From Panorpa germanica (Eukaryota; Arthropoda; Insecta; Mecoptera; Panorpidae), in the NCBI GenBank assembly GCA_963678705.1, contig OY783211.1:18118603-18182602 (forward strand): 64,000 nucleotides of DNA. The letters run 5' to 3'. Each line of letters starts with the position of its first letter. Position 1 is the first letter of the stretch. A program made the translations under genes and the position numbers. The notes under the pieces are model-generated. The model worked only from the letters and a program-made list of their open reading frames with translations, ran no database searches and was not told where the DNA came from. Of the stretch, positions 25,630 through 38,726 are shown one piece after another.

Positions 25630-25746
25630 CTTTAGATTAAATTTATTTTGACAATCATTTTCAAAATTTATAATGATGAAGTCAATTGGACGAGAAAATG
25701 ACTTCATCATTAAAAACAACAAATCTAATTTAAATAAAATCTAAAC
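25630..25746. repeat. Imperfect palindrome, about 115 bp
   Basis: The core is an exact 13-bp inverted repeat, AATGATGAAGTCA at 25672-25684 and its complement at 25699-25711, with a 14-base loop. Outside it TTTAGATTAAATTTATTT on the left pairs imperfectly with TAAATAAAATCTAAA on the right. The arrangement resembles a short foldback element or a hairpin-forming transcript. Confidence 0.6.
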
Positions 25747-27654
25747 TTTGCCTACTATTTTAAATAAATAAATACAAAATACTATCAGGTTATAATAATA
25801 GTTGACTTAAGTTCCTGTCAATTTGTGGTCAATTCTTTCTAATTCTGTCATAAAACAATGAAGTCATTTTGCTCGTTGTACGTGACTTGGAAACCAGATA
25901 AAAATGGCTTCTCCTTACGAAAAAGTAGGAAACCGCAAATAATTAATCTGCATCCGAATTTAATGAATGAAAATGACGCAAGCAGAGAAACCAAACCGTT
26001 AATGCAAATCTCGTTGAGTGTGGGAGCAGCCCATTGGTCATTGTGTCAGTGTCGGTGTTGGTGTTTGCTTCCTTACTGATTGCAACTTGTGTTAATTAAT
26101 TGGTATTTCTGTGGTAAGTCAAGAAACTGATAAGTTACAATAATAATTTCTTTATCATTTTCCTCATATGTTTCATTTCCCGTTGATCTCATTAAGCCAT
26201 TTGTGGGGAAGAGGAATAAAGTTCAAATATCGAAAGAAATTTTATTTTAATATTTCCTTAGCAGTTATTGAAATACCATCTCAAGTGCGGTAATGATCAC
26301 ATACTGCAATTGCTGCAATAATTTCCTGTCTTTCATAGGTTAAATTTAACCGCCAATTATTTTGTAAACGTTATCTATTATCCTTTTCAAGGAGTCCCCA
26401 GTTTTACTAAAAACTTTTTTGTTATTGTAGTTACTTTGTTTCGTAAACTAATTGCGGTAAAACGACTTTGCTGGATACTTGTAAAACATATGCGACATTT
26501 TGAAAGAATATCAAAATTTTGGAGCATGTTTGTTCTACGCATAATGTCAACTTTAGCAGCAAGTACCACAAATCGAACAAATACAGTGTGTTAATATTTC
26601 TGCTCACTAATTAAGAGTTAGTTAATCACGTTAAGTATACAACTATTAGCAATAACAATCCCTAACGACTTGAATGACGCCAATAGATATAAATTGGATC
26701 GTGTATGTTCAAGGGGAGAGTGTCAGAAGCAGGGGGGAGGGGTCTAGTAAAATACATTATAACACTAATAACAATACGAGTTTAGCAACTGTCAATTTAT
26801 CGTGATTGTGTTATTCCATGAATTGAGTTGTAAATTGAATTTATAATACAGCAAAGTTGCACGAACTGGTCGAATAAAAAACATATAAAGACAATAATAC
26901 TCGTGTGACACTCTGTAAGATTAAGATAGAGCGATAAATGCAATTTTACGTTAAACTATTAACGCCCTGTGAGAAAAGACAATGGCCAATAAATTAACAT
27001 ACAAAATAACATTTGTTAAAAAATGTTTCACAAAAATTATGGTTGTAATCTTGGGAGTTTTACAGTGTAAAATATAAATCAATCTAAAACTGATTTTTTA
27101 CAAGAGATAATATAAAAATTAATTAAAATTTTCGTTGGTGGTCCAAGTGCGTGATAATGGTAATTAATTTTATTTCAATTAAGTTTAACATGTTAATAAT
27201 AACAGGTTGTTGTTCATGTTTAAGATTATCCGAGATTCAAACTGATATTAAAATCAATATGTAGTTTCTTCTTACTGTATCATAGTGGCAACATGCGGAA
27301 TTTTCATGTACTATGTTGGAAGTTTTCCACGATGATTCGGATGACCTATATTTACAATGCTTGCTTTGGTTTATAAATATTAATAGAGATTAAATATATT
27401 ATAATTAAATTATTACATCTATTTTCACTACAATTTTTTATTCCAAAAAGTATTTAAAAGCATCATATTCTTATCGTATTGAATATCTTACCCACACCAT
27501 TAGATTTCTGATAACCTACAGATCAATTATAAACTAAGTTTTTATCGATTGAATTTTCTACTAATCATAAAATAAATAAAATTGAAACAAATAACTATAA
27601 TTAATCTTTAGAAGATGTTGATCAAAGAACAATTCATTTCCAACCCGTTATTTT

Positions 27655-27900
27655 CCTTCTGCATACAATCATCGTGGCGTACTGTTGCTTATGCGCCTAA
27701 GGCTGATTCTTCTGCCGAGCTGTGGGATCTACGATTCTCTCTGAATGCTGCGATTCTCCATAAATCCAGTCGCAAAGAAAGTGACTTTCACCTCTGCAGT
27801 ACACAGGTCGGTTATCAACCAAGAAGCAGCACCAATACCACTGTGTAAAACTGCATGAAATCATTACGTGGGTAATACAGATTCCATGCCCATCTTTACC
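27655..27900. other. GC-rich island of unknown origin
   Basis: This island stands out from AT-rich flanks. On the + strand a frame contains SSWRTVAYAPKADSSAE, which recalls the WRPVAYASR..L...E signature of retrotransposon RNase H domains. The residues upstream and downstream do not fit that domain, and the minus strand is also open for ~75 codons. I therefore give only a weak suggestion of a decayed LTR-retrotransposon fragment. Confidence 0.25.
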
Positions 27901-29092
27901 ATGCTCAGCGTTCCAATAAGTCCTAAATATGTGCTTTTGTGTTGTGTTTGTTTTGTCTCAGCAGCAGATCTTACATTGAATAGAAAATGGAAGAAGGGCA
28001 GGGTTCTACAAAATTAAGAACATGTATTCTAGAGACCATATTACGTTTCAGTACTTAAGTGCTCCGTTTTAAGACAGTCTCTGTAAGAGCTATGTGATCA
28101 TATGTGTCTTAAGACAACATTTATGCAGTATTGTCTCCGTCTTCTTGCGATAAATAATAAATTATTTAAATACAGTCATGTCCCCGTTGTTCGGATGATA
28201 TAAGAGTTTAGAAAACAACTGATTTGTTTCAGTTCTTGTTAATATATTTTATGTTTCAATAGTGACTTTATTATCAGTAAGAAATTATGGCATTGACTTA
28301 AGATATTCTCAATAAAAAAAAAGATAAGGTTCTTAGGTAGCAAATTGTCTTGCACTACAGTTTTACAGTTTCTTCCTTGCCACAAGATTAGTCCGAGAGT
28401 AATTTTCTACTTTCCGAGGACTTTGTAAATTATATTAATATTTCATTTGGATGTTTATTGTTATTTTGTCCAACCCTGTGGAAGAGTACGCGGTGCGACA
28501 CAACCTAAAAAAGCGGATAGAGGAAGAAGATCAAAAGACTGCATTTTTAAAATATTTACAAAAGAAATTTATAATCGATGGAGAAATTAAGCGTAAAAGC
28601 AAAAGTACAAAAAACTATAAAATTTACTAATCGAATTGAAAGTAACCGTAAAAAATTAATGATGTGTTCATAACGTTCAATTAGGAAGCTTGAAATTGGA
28701 ATTAACAACAAAAACTAAAATTCGTATATCATTTATATAAGTAATGGGTAGAATCCATTGGCTGATATTCGATAAACATCGATATCAATAAGTGGAAAGA
28801 AACAATTTACCGAACTCATCAATTATATAAAATTATTGGAAAAGAAGAGATGCTGTAGAAGATATTGCATCTGCGAATTCTTGTTACTTGTAAAAGTTGT
28901 ACCGCGAGTAAATTGCACGGCCTCGGCGTGGACTTAATTAAACGGATGCAACGCATACCAAAAATGCGGTAAATTAACATTTTCGTAAAAACATCGAGAC
29001 GAAATTAAGTTGATAACAAATTTCTTTTGCTCCAAAATTATACTTTATAGAATACCTATAGAATATTATACTTAATGTACTTATAGAATTGT

Positions 29093-29111
29093 TATATATA
29101 TATATATATAT
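29093..29111. repeat. (TA)n microsatellite
   Basis: About nine to ten TA units in AT-rich sequence. Confidence 0.9.
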
Positions 29112-30194
29112 CATTAATTACATATATAGAAATAATTAAATGCTTAAGAAAATCACTAAGTATTTCCTTAAAAGATAATAGTAACATACGAGTACTTATC
29201 ATTACTGTTTGCTGAATTGTACGTTTTGTTTACTATCCTTACATAAGTCTGTATTTTCTGGGTCTCACATATATGAGACCTCAACACCATAAGTACTGCC
29301 AACATTGTATTAGGTCATGGGTGATAGGATTCACTATCAGAAATAGGCCGACGTAAAAGAAATTATTGTGGAAACCCAGATTATACCCAAAAAGGATAGA
29401 CAAATTCTGTGCAAAAGCCCGAATGATTAATTTTTCGTAATATACTGTTGAATCAGCATTAAAATCACATGACAATTATCATAGGTTTTTTTCCACACAG
29501 TCGTATGCGTTAAACAAACAAAGAAATTTAAAAACGTGTACAATCCTGATTCACCGTAAAACAATAAATCTGCTGCGCATCTCATCTGACATTTGAATGG
29601 ACTTTCTATAATCATATATTCAACCAGAAAATCGTTAAGTTAACGCACTGCACTTCTTAACTGCTCAAATCTCTTGCAAGTTGAACTTGTTACTGCAATC
29701 CGAATTAAATAAGTTAATCCAAAATTCAGTGTAATCATAATAACACGTTGTGCATCCAAAATACTGCAAAGGTGTTTTGTTGTCAAATAAATTACATGCA
29801 TTTACTTGGGAGAAGTGTCTTGCGTCTTGCGTCTTGAAGCAGCCGCTGATTAGCTGGAATTGTTTCGTGGATAATAAAGGAGTTTCAAACGAAATTTAAT
29901 GATAGTGCTTGAAGATTGCAAACAGCGTATGAATCTCTGTTGTTGAATCTCTTCTCTGACTTACAACTTTCAATTGTTGTCAGAGGTGGACTAGTCAGTA
30001 AAGCAATAAACAAAACAAAACTGTCGTAAATCAGAAAATCTGGGACGGTTACATATACAGTGGGTCCTACTACAATTTGTAGTATTGTAGGTTATGAATT
30101 TGTTCAAGTTCTGATTGTTCGTAGACACATTTTCGTACATATTTGAAAACAATCTGGCACGAATATGATTAAAGAAAATATTCGCGCTTCCATG

Positions 30195-30345
30195 AAGTAT
30201 GTGAAACAAACTAGTGATCAAAAGGGGACTAGTAGTCAATAGAATCGTCCCAGCAAAGGAAGAATTATTGCGAAGAAGACAAGAAAGATATGGGGTTGTA
30301 AAGAAAAGGGACAACTGGGATCGATCATGTCAACCAATTTTCCTT
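30195..30345 (+). pseudogene. Possible decayed coding fragment
   Basis: After a TGA, the + strand frame reads through VPAKEELLRRRQERYGVVKK and then RDNWDRS, a highly charged, protein-like composition in otherwise non-coding DNA. The antisense 107-codon ORF at 29991-30314 is low-complexity and looks like its shadow. I do not recognise the family. The fragment ends about 200 bp before an inverted CAGTAAACA MITE, so it may be the remains of another mobile element. Confidence 0.25.
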
Positions 30346-30537
30346 TCCTTCTAAATGCCGAATTTTTGCTATTAATCCTCTTGTAATATCCATAATAATT
30401 TTACAATATAATATATTACAAAAAAATATTAATTAAATTTTACCAATTTTACTAGATTTACTTACTTAAAATTCTTTCAATCGTACTGGGCTCATAAACT
30501 ATTGATGCATATGCAAATTTATAATCGGAAAAGAACA

Positions 30538-30766
30538 CAGTAAACAATTTGGTGAAGTGTCTTTATTGTATTCAATTATAGTTCGCATCAGCATTATCTT
30601 CATTTGTCTTCTTACAGGTGGAGTGGTTTCGCCATTTGTAGCCCATAACATAGACATTTCATATGAACGACTGTGAGAAACTGAACTATAAATGAACTCT
30701 TTCATAATAAAACAATCATACGCATCTTCAATATGATGGCAAAGTAACTTCAAAATGTTCACTTGG
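30538..30766 (-). mobile_element. CAGTAAACA-ended MITE, copy 2 (inverted)
   Basis: The left end CAGTAAACAATTTGGTGAAG is the reverse complement of the right end of copy 3 (CTTCACCAAATGTTTACTG). The right end CAAAATGTTCACTTGG is a diverged form of the other terminus (CCAAAATGTTTAC). The interior matches copies 1 and 3 in inverted order. The 116-codon minus-strand ORF spanning it is not conserved between copies because indels shift its frame, so it is not a gene. Confidence 0.82.
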
Positions 30767-30849
30767 AAAAAAGACCGGAATAACATTGTATACAGAACTT
30801 GTTTATTCAGAGAATATATTAGGAGTAGGTAATTGTATTTACATTCCAA

Positions 30850-31748
30850 ATAATTTCTATCAATATATGCTAACTAGATATAACTATTTCAATATACTTC
30901 AACAAATTTTCCACTTATAGAACGAACATATTCGAGTCCGGAGTCAAACATATTTAGTTGCTTATACTATAAAAGTAAATGTTAAAAAATGTGGGATTAT
31001 TAAAACAGTTTTAATTTCAATGTATGCTCCTAATCCGCCCCTGAGTCTTATAAACAAATAATTGGTTCGTAAATATAGTTTAAGGTGTCCGACGAAAATA
31101 AGAATATAATTACGTAATAAACATTCTAAATGATGTTAACATTAAAATAATAAAATGCCAGTGCAGTAGTGTATATTTAATTATGTTTATTTTTTTTGAA
31201 AAACTAGCAAATATAATGTCTATTCATTTAATAAATTTATGCAGCTAGTTAACAGTAGGCCATAAAATAAGATAAGGTATAAACGCTGGCAAATAAAATA
31301 AAAGATCATTAATCTAAATTCAATCCAGTAGCTTAAAGACATAAATGCCATCTTTATACCATATTACACTTACGCAATTCTAGAATTCTAGTACGTTTTA
31401 TTACCGCGCTGCGGTGTAATAATAAAATGGAAAACAACAATTCATTTCTCAGTTCCCAATGTTGTGATACTTATGTATATCCTGGTGCATGTGCATTATT
31501 AAATAATTAATCCAGCTCCAGACCAGAGCTCCTCAAAATATTAGTTTTAAGGCATTCTTCAATATTATATACGACTAGATTAATTGTTTTTTTTTTATAT
31601 AACCAATGCAATTTAACTGCAATTGACGTTTATCCAAGAATTTTGATTGGTCTACTACTTTATTCCTGCCTACTTTCCCCATCCATTTGAAGTTTTCTGA
31701 AAACATCATTGCAGTATTTTTCCATTTATTTATTAAATTCAAAGTTTC
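30850..31748. other. AT-rich non-coding DNA between two MITE copies
   Basis: Nothing recognised. This roughly 1-kb interval separates two oppositely oriented copies of the same element. Confidence 0.5.
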
Positions 31749-31750
31749 AA

Positions 31751-32011
31751 CCCTGTAAACATTTTGGAGCATTTTGGAGTCACTTTGACATCATATTGGA
31801 GATGCGTATGATTTTTTTGTCATGAAAGAGTTCATTTATAGTTCAGTTTCTCACAATTTTCATATGAAATGTCTGTTTTATCGGTTACAGATGACAGAAC
31901 CACTCCACCTGTCGAAATACAAATGAAGATAAAGTTGTTGCGAACTATAATTGAAGTGAAATAGTGATAGAAACGTCACAAAGTAGGGCACTTCACCAAA
32001 TGTTTACTGGG
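31751..32011 (+). mobile_element. CAGTAAACA-ended MITE, copy 3 (complete)
   Basis: A 261-bp element with terminal inverted repeats: CCCTGTAAACATTTTGG at the left and CACCAAATGTTTACTGGG at the right. ATTTTGGAG occurs twice in quick succession just inside the left end. The interior agrees with copies 1 and 2 through the CGTATGATTTTTTTGTCATG, CCACTCCACCTGTCGAAATA and GTGATAGAAACGTCACAAAG blocks. No target duplication is evident from the flanks and no transposase is encoded. Confidence 0.88.
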
Positions 32012-34857
32012 AAATATGCTTAGCAACTCGGAGGCGTATCCAGATTCTCAGTTCATACGTCCTCTTCTGTTTCTACTATTTTTGTCCTCTCTACTACGTT
32101 TCACTCATTAAATCAAATGCTTCGACTCCTTTCTATGTTGAAGTGTGTGTACATTTACCAAAATACGTATGAATTGAGAATTATTTCACAACAGTGATAT
32201 ATTGATAAATATTAAAGAAGAAATTTTCTTCAATTATAAAGTAAACTAAAGCGGCTACACCCTACTGAAAAGGTCAGATATCGCAAATAGATAGTGCCAA
32301 TGTGAGAAAGAAGTGTCAAAGGAAATTTACATCAAGCGAAAACAAATACAAAAATAGTATACGATTTGACCGACTTCCTCAGCATTTTTAAGTATCATCT
32401 TAAACTTTTCTCTCAAGGCACACAACCTAGGCACTAGCGATAATTCGCCACTAAGCAACAATGTAATCGCTGTAAACGAAAACGTTTTTACGGTAAATAT
32501 TTTTTTTTACATATTACCCAAATAATCTTTCTTTATCTTCTCATCGAAAGTACTTAGGAATCTCTGATTCAGTCTATATTCCAGCCACTCCTTCAAATGA
32601 TGGCACAACTAAACACAATTACTATATGTTAATAACACACCTCCTTCTGACCCTAATTGACCTTGTATGACATCACTGTTTTATGGTCGTCATATTAGCA
32701 GTAACGAATATTCCCCATTAGTCTTAAATCGCTTGAACGGAAGTTGCGGTGATCAGAAAATGCGGCGATTTCGCAATTAATTGCATCCACGAGTTTGTGA
32801 GCTATAAATACAAGCAGTTTGTTACTTTCTTAGAAGTCCACGCTATAATTATCAACTTATTATTTATTTATATAGAATTATATTTGTTGACATTTACTGA
32901 TATTTAGCTGTTAATTGTTATACGTACGCGATGTGGTTTATATATTTAAAATAAATGTTTTGCGTGACTGTACACTTATTAGTACCTACTGATTTTATGA
33001 GAATAATAGACAGTTAGAAGTTGATTGATTTTATGACTATTAATTAGCGGTTTCTACTAGGTAAATGTGTTACCGTTTTTGCAGGTATTTTTGTTTTACT
33101 GACCAATAAAAGTTCATTTGTAAAATTTATGATCTATAGTAAAATATGTTGTTTTGTATTTGCGTTTATATGTGATATCAGAGCAAGTTTTTACACCGTC
33201 TATTAATAGTTTATGTCTTGTCTCTTGTTTGTCTCAGCCAACATGCTTGGTTGGTTATGGGTGGATAATGTGCTCGGCTTGACGATAATTGCTAACACGA
33301 ACTGAGCGTCAACATAAATGTATGTACAGAATTAAAAAAAAACTTTGAATTAGCAATTAAAATATTGACTAAAATATGCCTTTATACTATAGAGATCGAT
33401 ATACTTTTACTCGCTCATGTTCTTACTCTATTGGAAAATCCCTTCACTTAAAATGAACAACTATTTCACATAATAAATAAAACATTATCTTAAATAAATA
33501 AATCTAATCGTTATGTCTAGATATGGTCAATTTTAGTTTGACTCTTATAAACACTGGTATTTCTAATTACGGTTAAATATTTGCTTAAATCATTTAAAAT
33601 ACTATAACTAATAATAATAATAAATCGTTCGACTGCAATAGATTTACAGAAGTTATGGTACAAAAAGCTTAGTTCATTAACTGAAGAATATTGTAATAAA
33701 CTAATTAACATTTGTCATTCCACATATTTGTATGACAAAAAGCAACGTCATTAAAAGAAGAGAGTTACGATGCACTTGAGGAAAAGATTAAGTTACTTTA
33801 ATCTTCCATTGATGCAAAATACATTAATGCTAAAATAGAATCCCTATTTTCACTGAATTAATAATAACAATAAATACAATTTAACATTAAACCAAATATT
33901 ATTATATTATTAAATTTTTAAAACCATTCGTGCCCTACAGACATGTTTTAAACTGAAGCTACAGGTCATATCTTAAACCAAGGCATCAAACAAATAAAAA
34001 GTAAAACCCAGGAAACATTGAGAGAAGAGTAAGAATAAGAATAAAGCTGATGTCGTTAGATGTAAATGCAAATAAGATTACCTGCATAACCTGGCGATGG
34101 GAAACCATAGCCTGAAACTAACCGTATTTAAATAAGATGAAGATACACTTAGGTGCATAATACAGGAAATAGAAATATTTCAAAACGGGTACATAAGGCT
34201 CAGTTATCGCATCTCCATGAAGTTGTACAAATGAACGATACAAATTTGATTTTGCTGCTGGAGTCAGATGATTTATCATCACAATAAATCATTTGTTATA
34301 ACTCCTGTTGTTGTGTAATTCAACTATATATATATATATATTGTAAATTTACATAATAATAAAAGTAAGGTTTCTGTTTCAATTATAATGCACTCATTAA
34401 GTTTGGGTTTACAGTTGTACGAGGATGTAGCTGCAGTTTAAAGAATCTTATTTTATTTTCTCGATTTTTAGTCTTGTCTTTTTGTAAGTCGAATTTAAAT
34501 TAGATATCACCTAAAAGAAATGATGATTTCCTTCCCCTTGGCACTTCTTGTTGCTTCGATTAACCCCCCTTTGCATGTGACGTAATGAATAGCGTCGTTT
34601 AAGACACGACAAATAGTGATTCACAATTTAAGATACGTGCACAAACATTCTATAAAGAAATCTTAAATCTTTAGATTATTATTATACGAGTTTTCAAGAT
34701 AATTATAATAAGTGATATCATTCTAACGATTAATTATATTTATGCATTTAATTAAAAAAACCACAAATAATACCGTAAAATTATTCCAAAATAATACTTT
34801 ATTGTTAATTTAAAACCGAACAAACATAATTCTGTGGAAGGACATCTTCTGTGTCAT

Positions 34858-34900
<43 letters not shown>

Positions 34901-35230
34901 CGTATATGTTGCAAGTTCTACAGTACTTAAATATAAATATTGTCAAAGCAGAAAACAAAACTCAGCTTATGAATATGTTAATCAAATTTCTATACACATA
35001 AGTAATGCAGAGACACCTGTATTTCTACCTGTGGTATAGAGTATGTTTTAGAACCCGGATGTGATTATACAGAATCTAATTTAACAACCATAGAACACAC
35101 AAACATTCGAAATATCAGTGGCGTACCCAAAACAACCTATCGTACCTAATTTAATTGTTAGTCTTATGTACGCTTCATGGGAGATAAGCAAAGTGACAAC
35201 AAATATTTTCCAAAACGAAATTATTTATTA
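32012..35230. other. AT-rich non-coding DNA
   Basis: No gene recognised. It includes short and long (TA)n runs (near 34326 and 34861-34898). A region near 34260-34300 has a weak TGATTTA/TAAATCA dyad. Confidence 0.5.
34861..34898. repeat. (TA)19 microsatellite
   Basis: An uninterrupted run of about 19 TA units. Confidence 0.95.
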
Positions 35231-35236
35231 AAAAAA

Positions 35237-35244
35237 TGTGTGTT

Positions 35245-35291
<47 letters not shown>
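35237..35291 (+). repeat. Compound (GT)n(GA)n microsatellite
   Basis: About 13 GT units with one GTTT interruption switch directly to about 14 GA units. The 87-codon ORF crossing it (CVCVC then RERER) is a by-product of the repeat. Confidence 0.95.
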
Positions 35292-35758
35292 ACTATAGAC
35301 TTTATAAATATGAAGCGCTTGAGTCATTTGTTCAACGATTTAGCGTTTATAAATATTACCCTTTCATGTTGAAAAATGTATTTCACTTTAAAATATCAAC
35401 TCGATCTTCGGATCAGAGTTATATTATTTTGTGGGTTTAATTGTTATTAAGTTATATTGATTATGTACGTACTGGTAAAACAAAATCACACTTTAATTTA
35501 ATATGTTTTGTATTTTGTAGTTTATCTGAAATGTTATGTTATTTTGATTATTTGTTTCATTCCTTTATCTATTGTTATTATATATTTAGTTAATTTTGTA
35601 CTTTGTTGTTTTATAATAACAAGGTTTAAACGTTCTGTTCCCGGTTTAAGCTATCACTCATAATACAGCTCTCAAACCAACAACAACAGAATAATAAGTC
35701 AAACTAAATAAAATTAAGAATAAACATTTTTTGTACCATATAGATTCTATTACTTAAT

Positions 35759-36392
35759 GGGCTTGTGTCCTATGTCTTAATTTCTATAAAAGTGTACCAT
35801 ATATTGATAAAGTGGGTTACTAGAACCTCAAAAGTCCAATTAGTTTTTAATAACTCCTTATATGTTAACAGATATTAAAAATTAAAAAAGTCATTTCGTC
35901 TCTTTAATTATTAAAGGGATTCAACGTTGTACACATTCCAAGTGCATGTGACATCACAATCCTTGTGTACGGTTACCAACCTTACAGCTCATAAATCTCT
36001 GCTATATGTATTTATATATCAAAATATGAAATATTATTTACAGCTATTTCAAGGAACAATAAAATTTCAATATTATGTCTGTCTTAGCAAGGTTAAATAA
36101 ATTAAAAACTTATTATTCTTTGATTTGACTTCATCATTTGAATACCAACAGCTACAGAACATTATCACAGCACTGACCTACTCTACAAATAACTGACTGA
36201 TGCATTTCACGTCATACAAATATGTCCGACCATTTCTAGCGCTAAAACTACAATTCAAACTTTTAATTGCTATCTCTCCGTCAACATTTAGATATTTAAT
36301 AAAACAGGCACGCCAATACACATTTATTAATATCAATTTCAATCAACAATTGAAAAATCGACCACTAAAAAATGAGGACACAAGCCCATTCT
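35759..36392 (+). mobile_element. GGGCTTGTGTCC element, copy 2 (complete, non-autonomous)
   Basis: The left end ATGGGCTTGTGTCCT is mirrored exactly by AGGACACAAGCCCAT at the right, giving 15-bp terminal inverted repeats with ends about 634 bp apart. The left 100 bp match copy 1 at 2465 and the right 200 bp match copy 3 at 11665, showing independent copies of one family. The interior has no transposase; its 66-codon ORF has no recognised domain. The flanks show no clear target duplication, so the superfamily is left open. Confidence 0.85.
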
Positions 36393-38725
36393 GTGTGTAA
36401 TATAAGTGTGTTATAATAAACCCAGAGCTGTTTCATTCACTAAGCCTTAAGTTAACCAAATTCAGAGAAGGTATTTTTTCGAGACAAATCTGCTACTACA
36501 TGTATGTGTTACATATAGTCATAAAGTTACTATAAAAAAATAATAAATAAATAAATAGATCTGTAAATTTCTTAGCTATGGACTGATATTATTTCGTACG
36601 TCTCTGGCCAACAACGCTGGAGTACTAACATATGCAATGGAACAAACAATCGTGACGAAAATGATGATCCGTTTAAGATATTGTTATAAATACTTCGTAC
36701 GAAACCGACTGGTTTTTATTACTTTTTAATTTAAATAACAGATTACTAACACAGCACTATCAAGACATTCAGATCAGTCTCCGTGCTACAGCCTCTCGTC
36801 AAGAATTCGCAGGCACTGTACCAATAATATCTTTCTATATTCCAAAAGATTAAAACAATATGTTTTTGTTTTTACACATAGAGTCGTCAATGTGTGAAAT
36901 AAATGATGGCAATAAAGAATTAATTTTTAACATGATCTCGCGAAAATAAAGATTTTTTCTTAATCTATCACAGTAATATAATAACTTCTAATCTTAAAAA
37001 AATGAATGCAGTTTTTGTTACCAACTGTTAAATAAAAAAATTCTAATTTTATCACACGCTCTCAATATTATTAAAGTTCAAAAATGGTGATAGTGCCACA
37101 TGCGAATATTTGCTTTACTGTATTTTGTATATTGTATAGACGTACGAGTATGTAAAACCAAAACCTAGTTTCAAAAGCGCTATTCTTTAGCGTATTCTCT
37201 GTTGTATAGTTTGCTAATGGGAGAGCGAACTATTCAATGCGTAATATGCAGATGAGAGTATTGATACAGCCGCCATCGGATTGCAAAAAACAAGTGTGTT
37301 AACATGGAGATGTAGGCAACGAGATAAAATGGACAGAATTAGGCAGTGGTGGACTGGGTAAGAAAATTATTGCTCACTAAGCATAGTTCTGTAATAGTTA
37401 CATAAACAGGAGCTAAAAATGATGTAAATTATATATTTTCATTTAATTTGTTCAACGTCAGTCTACTTGCGATACTGAATCCTGTCACTCTTCCGGCTAA
37501 ATATAATTAAGTAGAATATTCAGCAAGTATTCAAACCGTTTTTTTAATTTCAATATAAAAGTCTAACCTCAGAATACTCAGAAATTTAACATTTTTAATA
37601 TTTTGAAAAAAAAAATACCATTTACGGCAGATTTCAACTGAAATTTTGTTTGAGAAATGGGATTTTATTTTTGTCAATTTTTCAAACATACTCGTGTTAT
37701 GCAAACGGAATTGTTTTTTTCATGGCCCCAGGTAGAAAATTATCTTGTAATGCGAGCTTTACACTTGCTAGCTTGGCCCAATGTAATTCCAAGAATCATT
37801 TTCTAGTTCTTATATTGATTGTCTTACAGTTGAATTTCATACGTGCTAGGTTACTACAAGCTAATTCAAGTGTTACATTTATATTTATAAAAAAAATGGA
37901 GCATCGTATAAAATAGATATTTTATATCATTGATTTCTTATATCATATGGAAATATAATTATTTTGCTTTTCCGACCTTAAGACATTTACGCACTACTGA
38001 TAACTAAATTCCAAAATGAGTTTGGTCCTGTATCTTTATACATATGTCTTATAGGTAGGAGGATACGCTTCTTGCATATACAACATGTTATAGCCTATAA
38101 TTCCATACTATATATGTGAATTAATTTGCATCTCAGCATGTGCTATTGATCAGGATTACAATCAAACTGACACATAGAATCTATAAGAAAGAAAAAACGT
38201 TGGAGATTTTTTTTTTTATAAATGTTGAATTCCTAACCTGTTTTCTACCGAACGGTAAGTGTGTTTTGTTAGACCTAGAGACGTCTTCTCAGATTGCTTT
38301 CTTGCTTCGTAAATGTTTATTTGTTTATTTTCTACTGCATTTATCATATTTGCTACATTTATCCTAACGAGATGCAATTGAAATTAATTCATGCGCAGTT
38401 ACAGAATGCACATCGACTATGATTTATTCGTAGATCAAGCTGTAGGAGTATACTGCATTCATTGCGAGCAAAAGATACTAATTACACTGATTTACATATC
38501 TTATTTTGATGGTAATTGTTATAAGCCTACAGGCTTATAAGCCTAGCCGTAAACAACAATAACGAAATTGTTAAACTAAAAACAAAAAGTTTTCGGCAAG
38601 CATTTTGAATAAGTTAAACCATAATAAAATTTAAAAGAAACAATGATTCCGATTTCCGGTTATATCAACTGTTTTTCTGTTTGTATTGTTAGAGTTCTCT
38701 CAATTAAAAGTCAATAATTATATAA
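36393..38725. other. AT-rich non-coding DNA
   Basis: Apart from the repeat segment at 37726-37885, I recognise nothing. Confidence 0.5.
37726..37885 (+). repeat. CCCAGGTAGAAAATT interspersed repeat, copy near 37.8 kb
   Basis: It begins CCCCAGGTAGAAAATTATCT, matching CCCAGGTAGAAAATTGTCTA at 50631. It ends around GGTTACTACAAGCTAATTC, which resembles 7485-7510 and, more weakly, 50790-50810. Length in both full cases is about 160-190 bp. No inverted ends are clear. It is likely an old short interspersed repeat. Confidence 0.5.
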
Positions 38726-38726
38726 C

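Larger units (their letters stand above)
23180..30120. other. Long AT-rich stretch, mostly nothing recognised
   Basis: Holds a (CA)n run at 24216-24233, an imperfect palindrome at 25630-25746, a (TA)n run at 29093-29111 and a 20-bp dyad at 29261-29280. GC-richer patches at about 25200-25380 and 27650-27900 are open in more than one frame without a family I can name with confidence. Confidence 0.45.

Noticed and set aside
29991-30314. 107-codon minus-strand ORF
   Set aside because: Ser/Thr/Leu/Asn-rich low complexity, no domain, antisense to a more protein-like plus-strand fragment.
30499-30849. 116-codon minus-strand ORF
   Set aside because: Coincides with the CAGTAAACA MITE; the frame is not preserved in the other copies.
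35177-35440. 87-codon ORF with CVCVC and RERERE
   Set aside because: Produced by the compound GT/GA microsatellite.
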